A stretch of 64,000 bases of DNA, from the NCBI RefSeq assembly GCF_000143415.4, contig NW_003314311.1, positions 727,792 to 791,791 of the forward strand, given 5' to 3'. Below are positions 32,790-43,730 of this stretch, one piece after another. The stretch's first letter is position 1. Each line of letters opens with the position of its first letter. The translations under genes were made by a program, and so were the position numbers. Origin of the DNA: Selaginella moellendorffii. Its lineage: Eukaryota; Streptophyta; Lycopodiopsida; Selaginellales; Selaginellaceae. The notes beneath the pieces are model-generated. The model was not told where the DNA came from. It did no database searches and was given only the letters and a program-made list of their open reading frames with translations.

Positions 32790-33365
32790 AAAGGGACAAA
32801 ATAATGATTGATATATGGAAGTATCGAGACTAAGCCCAAGATGGAGTCTAAGAAGGAGTCTAAGATGAAGTTCAAGATCAAGACCGAAATGAGTCTGAAG
32901 TTGAGATTAAGATCAAGACTGAGAAGACCAGAATTAAGTCTGAGATTGAAATTAAGACTAGAATCTAGACTGCGATCGAGATCATGATCGAGTTTGAGAC
33001 CAAGACCAAGTTCGAGACCAAGTTCGAAACCAAAATTGAGTCTAAGTCCGAATCCAAGTCTGATTTCGAGTTCGAGTCTGAGTCTGAGGGTGAAAGCCCA
33101 AGCAATCATCTTTTAGACCCTAGAAGGTTTGGTAAGTCCCTATAGGATAGTAAGGGGAGGACTTTAGTGGAATTAATTTAGTCAAGGAAGGCCAATGTGA
33201 TCAAGGAAGGTTACACTTATGTGTTGAGTGATGATATAAACACTAAAGAGTCTAATGCTAGAGTGAACATGGATGGATAAGTAAAGTGATTTAGTGAAGA
33301 GTTCAAGAGTCAACTCTAGCTCTCTCGAGAGATTGAATGGTCAATACTCTTAATTCAAGTGTGGG
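32790..33365 (-). repeat. Partial, diverged copy of the hexanucleotide-rich LTR family
   Basis: It begins with degenerate GAGTCY hexanucleotides (about 32830-33090), then AAAGCCCAAGCAATC and GAGATTGAATGGTCAATACT, matching 40550-41080 in the same order. It is cut off at 33366 by a TGTTAGG-type element. Confidence 0.6.
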
Positions 33366-34850
33366 TGTTAGGATGTGGCCACACTTAGCCTTTTAGAGAG
33401 TGTATGTGAGAGAGAGGGAGAATATATTAATTCCTAAAATATTTCCCATCCTCCTCGTATAAACCCTTACCCCACAAGGGCAAGGGGGAAAGGGCATTTG
33501 TGATGAGCATTGGAGCATTTTTTTATGTTGAGCAAGCATTAGGGCATACCTTTCATTCCCTCAATAAATGGTGAACCTAGCATAATTGCACATTGCTTGC
33601 TATAAAGGCATTTTTCTCTTTTTCTTTTAGCTGTGGATTTTGAGGAGTGATTTCTTGTTTGTCTTGCGACAGATTTGCTTGATCTTGGGTGAATTGGATA
33701 GGTCTAGTTCTCCTATTTCTGGAAAAATATAGCTCTCATCAAAATGTGTAGTATTTAAGAAGATACAATGTTTCTTGTCTCAATTTGGTGAACATTTACC
33801 CAGATTCTCAACCCAATTTCTCAAAGAGGTGCATTTAAGTTTGAAGGTTTGGCTTATATCTATATATAGAGGTGATTCTTGGTTCCAAATTTGAGAGAAT
33901 TCATGGTATGCAAAAGTATTTTCTTCTCCAGAAAAATAGGGGTGTCTTTGCAATAGGAATTTGGCTTCTCCAGGCTTTGTTTTGGATGTTATGTATTTCT
34001 TGAGTGCTTTTGGTCCTAGGCTTTCTAATAATGCCTTTGGCATCTTGGTATCAATCTAGATTGGTGACACGTAAATAGTTTTTCACAATATTGGTGTTCT
34101 AAGTTTACGTTTCTTGTATTTTGGGAGATATTGAAGCATTTTCATCACAAAGTTTTAGACTAGGGTTGTAGATTGAGTTGAGGTCTTTCCAACAAGCCTA
34201 TTTATAGTCAGAATGGTGAAAGATCAAGACTAAAATACTCATTTTCCTCTTTTAGGCTAAACCTTGGTGAAAGTTTCTTGAGAAAGAAGCAATATTTCTA
34301 GCAGATGTGTTTATAGGTGAATCTTGAGATATTGAAGGAGGTGCTCTGAAGAAAATTTACCAACCGAACCACATCTCCTTTCATTTTCAAACTTATTTCT
34401 CTTTGTCACAAGAATTTTAGGCAACTTTGAGCAACATGGAAACTTGGCAAAGGGTTCTAGGACATTTATTTTAGCTGAGGGCCCCTCTTTTTGTACTTTG
34501 GAGAAGTCTATAGCTTTATCGCTCTTGCCTATTCAATTGCCTCGACCTCACATTTGCAATACTCTTGCTAGTATAGACTACGTATGCAGCAAATTAGCAC
34601 CTTTTACCATACTTCAAGGCCCCAAGGTACAATGTAAACTTTTTAGCATCTAGAGGCAATTTAGGTATGACATAGCATCTTCTAGAGATAAATTTTCTTC
34701 ATCCTTGGCAAATTTCAGCAACTTAGATTTGTAAGCTATGGTATAGCCACCTTTACCTCAACCTAGCTCCATGTTTTGCAAAAAGGGAGTGATCCATAAA
34801 CCTTTTCAAGCATTGGAACAATCTCTCCAACATTTTATATCAACCGCTTT
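33366..34850 (+). mobile_element. Diverged, truncated copy of the TGTTAGG small LTR element
   Basis: An LTR-like start TGTTAGGATGTGGCCAC, then CCCCACAAGGGCAAGGGG and AATGGTGAACCTAGC, runs parallel to 43731-45120 over its whole length, including a relic of the TATGGTATAGCCACCTTTA segment near 34740. No 3' LTR or open frame survives. Confidence 0.6.
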
Positions 34851-34985
34851 ACTACACCATAAACATGGTCATCAATGATGATTGTGCCATGACTTCTTGA
34901 GGGTAAAGTGGCAACCTGGGCAAATTTTCTTTTCCTAAAGGACAAGATAAACTTCCAGACGCTATTTTCTTCCTTTAGAGAATGT

Positions 34986-36745
34986 TGTAAGCGACTAAAT
35001 TTTCCATTCTACTTTAGTCACTTAACCACACCTCCGACCATTTGGAGGAGTCTCACTCACAAGTCCTATTTTAGACTTAGGGACTTGCTAGCCCAAGAAT
35101 GGCATCCATGCCACTCAACCATTGCACTTGGTCCAAGTGCTTCATGTGTCCGATCCAATGATCGACACCCCAAGGTACCATCGACATATTGGCCTGTTAC
35201 GCTAAGGCTATACCCATTCACCTTGGTCACACCAGTGGTCTGACACCACCTCCATCACAGTCCCGTCTCTCAAAGACTAGGCCATCCGTCCATAAGCAAT
35301 CATCCCATATTCACTCCTTAGCATCCTTAGGATGCCCACAGATATGGGGAATAGCCTTCCCCAATATCGCTTTTCTGGTCCTCACCAAGTCCCTTTCTGC
35401 TCATGGCCGTGTTCGCCAACACTGCCACTGGATCGAGGCCCACCGGCCCGACTGCTAAGTCCACCACTAAGACCTCTGGGACTTCCTCACCACCCGACTG
35501 TATCCTTGGTCACTACACCAAAGGACTACTCCTCTTCCTTTCCACAGTCTGGGCCTTTGGGACAACATTTTGGAACACCGTGGCCTTACACGAGCCTCAT
35601 GGGTACTCTCCCCACCTTCTGCCTTTGGGTGCTCTAGCCATGGGTTTAGAGCGAGGTTCCGTTAAGCCACACCAGGTATCCAAGTATGTAGTGCCACCCA
35701 CACTTGGACTAGGAGCATCAGCCAGCCAATCTCCCGGGGGAACTAGAGCTGGCTCTTGAACATTTCACCAAGCTACCCCACTTGTCGGTCTGTGTTCACT
35801 CTAGTCTTGGACATCCCAGTGGGCAGCTCCTCACCCAACATTGGGTATAGCTTTCCTGGGCCAAACTGGCCTTTCCTGGCCAAACTGGCTCCATTGCAGT
35901 CCTCCTCCTCACTATACTTTTGGAGCTCACCAAACCCCCCAGGGTCTGGGAGATGAACGCTTTGGGCTTTCACCCTCTCAGACTCGAACTCGGACTCGGA
36001 CTCGGACTCAGACTCGGACTCGGACTCGGGTTCGGACTCAGACTCGGACTCGGGTTCGGACTCGGACTCGGACTCGGGCTCGAGCTCGGTCTCGGTCTCG
36101 GTCCCAATCTTGGTCTCGGTCTCGATCCCGGTCTCGGTCCCGGTCTCGGTCTCGACCTCGGACTCCATCTCGGGTCCATCTCGGACTCCATCTTGGACTC
36201 CATCTCGGGTCCATCTCGAACTCCATTTCGAACTCCGTATCGGTCCATCTCGGACTCCATCTCGGGTCCATCTCGAACTCCATTTCGAACTCCGTATCGG
36301 TCCATCTCGGACTCCATCTCGGGTCCATCTCAGGTCCATCTCGGACTCCATCTCGAACTCCAACTCGGGTCCATCTCGGACTCCATCTCGGACACTTCCA
36401 CGTGTCATGTGTTGGTCCTTTTGGGTCCCTTTTTGGAGCCTCGCTTATTGCTCGCTTCGTGCTCGTTCATCAAGCACTTTGTTGGGAGTTCCACTCCCGC
36501 TCTCGACCTTTCAAATTAGAGCTTTTAGTCCAAACGTGTTATGCTCGTTTGGCTTTTGCTTCGGCCACTACCACGTGGTGCCCTTTCGGCTCCACTTTGG
36601 GCCTTAGGGATATGTGTCTCACATTCGGCCACTACCACGTGGTGCCCTTTCAGCTCCACTTTGGGCCTTAGGGATATGTGTCTCACATTTGGCCACTACC
36701 ACGTGGTGCCCTTTCGGCTCCACTTTGGGCCTTAGGGATTTGTGT
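34986..36745 (+). repeat. Long LTR-like repeat, left arm of an inverted pair
   Basis: About 1.75 kb starting TGTAAGCGACTAAATTTTCC and ending near GGGATTTGTGTCTCA. It matches 40047-41717 in reverse. It contains a GGACTC-type hexanucleotide tract (about 35970-36180), a 57-bp duplicated TCCATCTCGG-rich block (about 36180-36390), and a 64-bp tandem repeat at 36561-36740 (unit TTCGGCCACTACCACGTGG...). The long open frames here come from the 3n-periodic repeats and are not genes. Confidence 0.7.
36561..36740 (+). repeat. 64-bp tandem repeat, nearly three copies
   Basis: Units start at 36561, 36625 and 36689. Each contains CGGCCACTACCACGTGGTGC and ends GGGATATGTGTCTCACA. The CACGTG core is a palindromic bHLH-type (G-box) site. 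Confidence 0.9.
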
Positions 36746-36759
36746 CTCAAAAATGTTTC

Positions 36760-38260
36760 ATTAAAGAAAAATAAGTAAATCAACTACTTGTCAATTGTTT
36801 TTTGTTTCGGCAAGATGCTCATGAGTCTATCCTTGACTACATCACCAAGTTTTGAGCATATTAGAAGTAGTGTTGGGATCACAATATGGTCTAGAACGAG
36901 CAATAGGGGATCATAGCATTCACATCAGACTTATGCGGGAACTTGTAGCGGAAACTTTTCAAGAAGACATTTAGGTCTTATTACGAGGCATTTTCATTTG
37001 CCACAAAGCTGGAAAGAGAGTTGCTTATCTACTTGGGGATTACTAGAGTTGAGTTTGACTTAGCCATCACCTTGTTGGAGTCACCTTGTGTAGTGGTTCA
37101 CCTACCCCCACCAAAGCCTGTCACTGTTGAACACACACCTTTGGCTATTAAGAACTTTGCCAACAAAATGTGATAGCTAAAGGAGATCATTCTTTTGCAA
37201 CAAACACAGCATGACAAGTTGCTCTAGGAGCTTGTGGAGTCCAAGAAAGAAGTTGTAGTAGCTTGGGAATGCCAATTCAAGTCTCATTGGTGCATTCACT
37301 ACGAGACAAACACACACAACATGCAGTGTTGCTTTAAGCTTCACATAGAGCTTTAAGCTCTGCCTTCTTAGTGTGCCTAAAAATGTCCCTTCACTGACAA
37401 CTCCACACCATCTCATGGTCCAGAGACATACCAAGAGCAATTGGAGCAACAAACAATTGAAGCAACCTCTTTGTCAAACAAAGGGAAAGCACTAGCCCCA
37501 TTGGTTAATATGATCTTGGTAGCTAAGGACCTCTACAAATAGCAACAATAAACTGCAGCCATTTGAGCCCAAGCAAAGAAAAAGGTGGCTGCTTAGCTCG
37601 TTGTGGATCCCTTAACACCAATTGTGAGTGAATATTTCTCTACACCAAATCTAGTGACACAATAGATGGCTTGTAAGCTCCCTTTCAACTCACTACTTTC
37701 CTCTCCTCTTGGGATCTCACTAACTGCTATTTATGAAAATTTGTTCTAAGTGTAAAAGGTGGTTGTCAAAAGAGTCAAAGGCCATGCGTAAATCATCTAT
37801 ATACACCCCTAAGACTCTCTAATCAAGTCGTGAAAGGCATGGTCATAAAGTGCTGAAAACTAACTCCAACATTGCATAAGCCAAATGGTAGAACATTAAA
37901 AACAAAGACACCCCAAGGTGTTCAGAAGGCCATAAGATCTCAATGATCGGGATGGATGAAGATCTAGTTATACCCTGAAAAACTATCCATAAAAGAGTAG
38001 TAATGGTGTCCAACCATCTCATCCATAATCGCATCAATAAATGGCATTGGGAAGTGATTTTTTGCAATTGTCTTGTTTAAATCTCAAACGTCAATATAAA
38101 GGTAAAGTTTTCTATTTGCCTTGCGTTCATGGACAAAGTTGGCCACCCACTCTGAGTTCTCCAAAGGGTAAATAAAGCCAACTGTTAGAAGTCACTCAAT
38201 CTCCAACTTCATCTCCAAGTGAGGTATCAAGTTGAAATGCCACATCTTTTAATAGACTAA
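36760..38260 (-). pseudogene. Ty3/gypsy remnants with reverse transcriptase relic
   Basis: The minus strand at about 37830-38130 reads broken RT blocks (MRLWMRWLDTITTLLWIVFQ in one frame; FMDSFSGYN and AFRTPWGVFVFNVLPFGLCN in another), matching the conserved F-x-D-x-F-S-G-Y and PFGL region. The plus strand at 36800-37560 looks gag-like (Cys/His-rich around 37250-37350). Everything is frameshifted, and no ends can be defined. Confidence 0.55.
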
Positions 38261-39564
38261 TTTAGCTTACTTAGAAAGCACTATGTTGTATATGATTGTG
38301 TCCATGGGGACTCCTAAAAGCTAGCTATAGTCCCAAGCAAACATGTCCTTGAAACAGTGAAGGAGATCTAGCAACTTTGTTGTGTTTGTTGAAGTAAGTG
38401 ATATGGTGATGAAAACCAAATCCTTATTATCACTGTTGTATCGAGAACTTGATGTCATAGCAAATCCCCATTGGAGGAATAGCTCTTAGTGATCTATAAC
38501 TATGTTGAAAGACCAACTTTGAGAGAGATAATGTTGCTCCCAAAACTAGAGTTAACCAAAGCATCCATCTTATAAACCTGCATTAGGACAAAAAAAGGAC
38601 CAAGATATTTTGTCATGTCAGCAATGTGCACCTCTTGAAGGGTTGTGTTGAGAGTGCTCTGTAGTGTTCATGATCTTGCAAATTCTTCCAAATGCTAGCT
38701 GAAGCCAAGGACAAGGCACAACATTTCATAAAGGGAAAAGGTAACAAGAGTGTCAATTAGCTACTAAAGAATTGGCTCCGCATTGCATCCTATAGTACAA
38801 ACAGAACAATAGAGAATTGCGTATCTCCTATCATCATATATCACTATCTGTCGACAATATAAATTTACTTTGAACCCAAAAAAGTGTAAGTTCAAGGTGA
38901 TTAAAGGCTAGTTGTTAGGCTTTGATGTCTCATATGATGGGATTAAGCCTCAGACAGCCAAGGCTTGTGAGATTTTAGATCAGCCCTTGCTGTAAGCTCA
39001 TAAATTTGGACTTTATGGGAGGTCACTCAACCCATTACTTTACTCAAACCTATAAATTGCCCAAGAATGGTAAGTGTAAAAATGATGAAAAATAGGGTGA
39101 TATAGTAGAGTGTTGAGATGGTGGTGGCACTCTAAAGAGGTGGCTATCTTTAAAAGCATCAAGACTATGGTCTAATATGTTAGACTAAAGAAATTACAAT
39201 TGAAAAGGATAGCATAGTTGTTGGATTGTTGGTAAAGAGAGGTGGTATATGCCCATTGAGGATAGAGCTAAAGGAAATGACTTCGGCTTTTATGGCCTTC
39301 CTTAAGGATCCATTTAGGTGCCTTGAGTGAATGGGTCCACCTGTCTAGAAGAAGGTTGCTCCAAAAAGGCTAGTACATTATCAGTAAATGGTCATAATGG
39401 TATTTTGAAAATAGCATATCCAAATGAGATGATGTCTTTTGCTACTAGTGCGTGTATGTGTGTCCGTGATATGGTGTAAAGATGACTTCAAACGAAGTTG
39501 TGGATGATGGTAAAAGAATGAAGATGCAAGATGGGCATTTGGAAGTGAAGTGAGTGCATACAAT
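38261..39564. other. Repeat-derived region without recognisable features
   Basis: AT-rich sequence flanked by gypsy remnants. Probably more of the same elements, too decayed to assign. Confidence 0.4.
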
Positions 39565-39757
39565 TGTAAGCAACCAAAGGGAACACTCGAGAGACGATCC
39601 ATGGGGTTCAAATATAAATGGAAAGGGCCCATGAATAAAAATGCACCTCCTTTTCCAATCGGTTAAGGGTCTTGAGATACTTGGGGTTATGCGTTCTTGG
39701 GTTTAAATAGTACCGGGCTGGGTGATCTCCCGAGAAGTCCAAATTTATGAGCTTACA
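39565..39757 (+). repeat. Copy of the 194-bp TGTAAGC solo-LTR family
   Basis: Starts TGTAAGCAACCAAAGGGAAC, ends ATGAGCTTACA. About 193 bp and strongly similar to 55923-56116, but no target duplication is visible, so its flanks have been rearranged. Confidence 0.75.
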
Positions 39758-40046
39758 TTTAGTATTAGAGGGGTCTCGGGTCTGACTTTGTTGGTGGCTA
39801 AAGAAATCACACCATATATTGCATTTGGCAGGTCTAGTTTGCTCCTAGCTAGGCTCAACTCGAAGGGTAGAGTGTCAAGAGAGTGGGTCTCTTGGGAGAG
39901 CTATAGCTTTCAACTTCTGTTCACGAGAGAATGTTGCTAGAAGTGATTGGTGATAAATTTGTGAGTGTAGATGACATGGAATGTAAATGTAAATAATAGG
40001 GAAGGGTCAAAAAACCTAAGCCAAATGAGGAACCTCTATACAAATA

Positions 40047-41717
40047 GCAATGTGTGAGATACAAATCCCTAAGCCCTAAAGTGGAGCCAAAAGAGTTCCA
40101 CGTAGAAGTGGCTGAAGCGAAAGCCAAACAAGCATAACACATTTGGACTAAGAGCTTCGAGTTAAAAAGTTGAGAGCAGGAGTGGAACTCCCAAAGAAGT
40201 GTTTGAGGAATGAGCACAAAGCAAGTAATAAGTGAGTCCCCAAAATAGGGACACAAAAGGACTAACACATGACACATGGCCGAAGCGAAAGCCAAACAAG
40301 CGTAACACATTTGGACTAAAAGCTTCAACTTGAAAAGTCGAGAGCGGGAGTGGAACTTTTAAAGAAGTGTTCAAGGAATGAGCACAAAGCGAGTAATAAG
40401 TGAGTCCCCAAAATAGGGACACAAAAGGACTAACATGTGACACATGGAAGTGTCCGAGATGGAGTCCAAGATGAACCCGAGATAGACCTAAAATGGAGTC
40501 TGAGATGGACTCTGAGATGGAGTTTGAGATGGAACCGAGACCAAGTCTGAGTTTGAGTGTTCAAAGAACGAGCACAAAGCGAGTAATAAGTAAGTCCCCA
40601 AAATAGAAACACAAAAGGACTAACATGTGACATGTAGAAGTGTTCGAGATGGACCCGAGATGGACCTAAAATGGAGTTTGAGATGGAGTCTAAGATGGAG
40701 TCTGAGATGAAGTCCAAGATGGAACCGAGACCGAGACCGAGACTAAGACTGAGTCCGAGTTCGAGTTCGAGTCCGAATACTAATACAAGCTATTGGGTGA
40801 AAGCCCAAAGCAATCGTCCCCGGAGGGCGGGGGGGGGGGGGGGGGGGCGGGGCTGCAAGGGGTTCCAAAGTATAGTAGGGAGTGTATGGGGGCTGGACCC
40901 TAGTCGAGCCAGTTTGGCCTAGGAAGGTGCCATACTCAGTTGCTAGGTGATGAACTAACCATTGGGAAGTCCAAGGGTAGAGTGAATACAGACTGATAAG
41001 TTGAGTAGCTTGGTGAAATATTCAAGAGCCGGCTTTAGTTCCTTCGGGAGATTGAATGGTCGATGCTCCTAGTCCAAGCATGGGTGGCACTACCTACTTG
41101 GATACCTAGTGTGGCTCAACAGAACCTCGCTCTAAGTCCATGGCTAGAGCACCCAAAGGCAGAAGGTGGGGAGAGTACCCATGAGGCTTGCATAGGGCTA
41201 TGGTGTTCCAAAATGTTATCCCCAAAGTCCCAGATTATGGAAAGGAAGAGGAGTAATCCTCTAGTGTGGCGACCAAAGATACAGTCATACAGTGAGGAAG
41301 TCCAAGAGGACAATGGGACTTGGTGGTCAAGCTTGTGGGCCTTGATCCAATGGCAATGTTGGCGAACACAGCTATGGACAGAAAGGGAACTTGGTGGGGA
41401 CTGAAAAAGGGATATTGGGGAAGGTTGTTTCCTATATCTATGGCATCCTAAGGATGCTAAGGAGTGAATCTGGGATGACCACTCATGGACGAATGGCCCA
41501 GTCTTGGAGAAACAAGACTGTGATGCAGGTGGTATTGGCCCAACAGTGCGGCAAAGGTGATTGGCCATGGCCTTAGTGTAACAGGCTGATATGTCGGTGG
41601 TACCTTTGAGTGTTGATCATGGGATTGGATATGTGGAGCCCTTGTGAATGAGACTCTTCCAAGTGGTCGAAGGTGTGGTTAAGTGACTAAAGTAGAATGG
41701 AAAAATTAATCACTTAC
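40047..41717 (-). repeat. Long LTR-like repeat, right arm of the inverted pair
   Basis: Reverse copy of 34986-36745, with the hexanucleotide tract at about 40440-40790, a local duplication of the GAGCACAAAGCGAGTAATAA segment (about 40210, 40378 and 40570), and a run of about 19 G at 40829-40847. The pair, 3.3 kb apart and in opposite orientation, may be LTRs of two different copies of one family. Confidence 0.7.
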
Positions 41718-41899
41718 ACAATGCAACCTAAGCATGAAATCCAGAACTAAGAAAGAAAATTGTGAAAGAAAAGTGAAAGAAAAGAAGTAAATGAAAAAGA
41801 AGGGAAAAGGAACACTTCATTGGATAAAGCATTTAAAGTGAGAGTGATTGTGAGTGTGTGGGAGTTCATATCTATCAGCATCTACTAACAACATATATG

Positions 41900-43480
41900 C
41901 TCCACCTCCAATATGTCACTGCATGAAATAAGGGCTGGAACTTTGAAAGTGGTGTGAACTCCTTGAGTAAGACAAAATTGCCATCCTCAAATGGTTCAAT
42001 TGACTGCCGGTGATCAATGACTAATATGATCTTTTGCTTGCCTCAAAGGAGATGTTCAATTATGACTTTTTGTTGTTCCTCCAAGGCAAGAACTTCCAAG
42101 TCACGTGCATGAAGTTTGTCCTCATTGCTAAGTTGCATCTTTGTCGCATATCAAAGCAAAAGTGAAAGTGATGGCACTTGGATCTCCACTAGAAGCATAG
42201 CCTCTATCCCATAGACAAGAGAGAATGGAGTTGTAAAGATAGTTGTCTTGAAAGACATCCAAAAGGCCCACAATACTGTAACCAAGTGCTCATACCAATG
42301 CCTTGGGTGATCCTCCACAAACTTTGAGATGATGGTCTTCAAAAACTTGTTGCTGAACTCTGCCTAGCCATTGCACTTAGGATAGTAACTGCTGCTTTCA
42401 CATGCTTGACTTACAGTTGCTAGAGAAGATGCTCCATCACTTGTCCAAGGAAGCTATTGCCACAATTAGAAATCAAAACTATATCAAATGATGTACTCAT
42501 AGATAAACTTTGTTGTAGATTGTTGATTTGCCTATTGTAGAAGGATGGCCTCAACCCATTTTGTAAAATAGTCCATTACCACAATAATATATCATTATCC
42601 TTTTGAGCTTAGTGGATTGATCAAGCCAACATAGTCAAGTCCCCCTAGAAAAAGGGACCAGAAGAAGTGATGAACTGAAAAGAAGGTGTGGAATGTGGCT
42701 TTAGAGCACTGCTCACATGCCTTTGCATACTCTAAGTTGTCTTTGTAAACCTGAGGCCAAAAGGAGCCATAGTGCAAAAGGAGCTATGTTGTGACATATC
42801 CTGAGAAATGCCTTGCACAACAGTGGAAAGCAAGAAGAAGCTCAAGGATCTTATGTTCACCCACACACCACAACAAGACATCTTGTGTGTCCATTTAAAA
42901 GGCAAAATCCCCATGCTTGGATATCCAATACCTTTTGTTGAGTTAGTGAGGAATCTATTGAAAACTCGTTTGAATCCAAATAGACTGCAATATCTTGTAA
43001 AGCTGCTGGGACCATAAAGGAGGTAGCCTTAGCAACCAAGAACTTGCTTGGATCTATCACACACTTTTTCTGTATGTGAAAAGTTGGCTAGAACTTTTGG
43101 ATGGTCACAGTCCAAGATAAGTATAAGGACTATGAACTAATTGCTTTAAAAGAAAGCTTAGCACATTAAAATAGACATGAAAATGGATATCAGCTCCATC
43201 AAGAAAGTGACAAAATTGCTCCAAGGTGTAAACAACAACCATTACTTCTTTTTCTACATCCACATACTTCTTCTTAATCTCCTTGAATAAATGTGAGGTA
43301 TAGTATGTTGCATGTGGTGGCTTGCCAAGCTCTAAATGTTGGCAAAGGCATAGTCTAAAAGCCTCTACTCTAGTCATGATATAAATCTTGAAAGGAAGTG
43401 TTCACTTCGGTGGCTGGAGAACTAGGGTCGTGCGTAGTGATTGCTTTAACAAATCAAAGGTTGTTGCTAGCTCTCACCCT
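41900..43480 (-). pseudogene. Ty3/gypsy pol remnant: RNase H and integrase
   Basis: In minus-strand order: RNase H relic at 43377-43105 (YYTSHLFKEIKKKYVDVEKE, then LEQFCHFLDG), integrase zinc-finger region at about 42860-42600 (CCARHFSG, then FWPQVYKDNLEYAKACEQCS), and the late integrase core at 42342-42151 (PRHWYEHLVTVLWAFWMSFK, PFSLVYGIEAMLLVEIQVPS). This matches the Tat/Athila-type lineage rather than the chromovirus above. Frames are broken between the blocks. Confidence 0.75.
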
Positions 43481-43608
43481 ATATAAATAGAATATTATGT
43501 TATAGTAGAGTTGTTAGAGGCCATGAACGTGACATAATTGTGGAGGAAATAGCAAAAGAAACCTATTTGCCTGAGAAAGCCATAAAGTTGCTTCAAATTA
43601 GTTGGCAA

Positions 43609-43730
43609 GTATAAACAACCAAAAGGAATAATTTAAAAGATGATCCATAAAGGTTTAAATATAGAAAGAAAAGGCCTATGAATACTCTTTCCAATCGGTT
43701 AAGGGTTTTAAAATACTTAGGGTTAAGCAT
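43609..43730 (+). repeat. Truncated copy of the 194-bp TGTAAGC solo-LTR family
   Basis: Reads ATAAACAACCAAAAGGAATA through GGTTAAGGGTTTTAAAATAC and stops at GGGTTAAGCAT, where the small LTR element begins. Confidence 0.65.

Noticed and set aside
32732-33109. 125-codon Leu/Asp-rich minus frame
   Set aside because: Same degenerate hexanucleotide repeat as at 36 kb, within a decayed LTR copy.
35841-36671. 276-codon frame (and overlapping frames on both strands)
   Set aside because: Composed of Ser/Arg/Thr strings generated by a hexanucleotide repeat whose period is a multiple of three. All frames stay open for the same reason.
39381-39632. 83-codon minus frame near 39.5 kb
   Set aside because: No similarity. 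It overlaps a solo-LTR copy and flanking repeat sequence.
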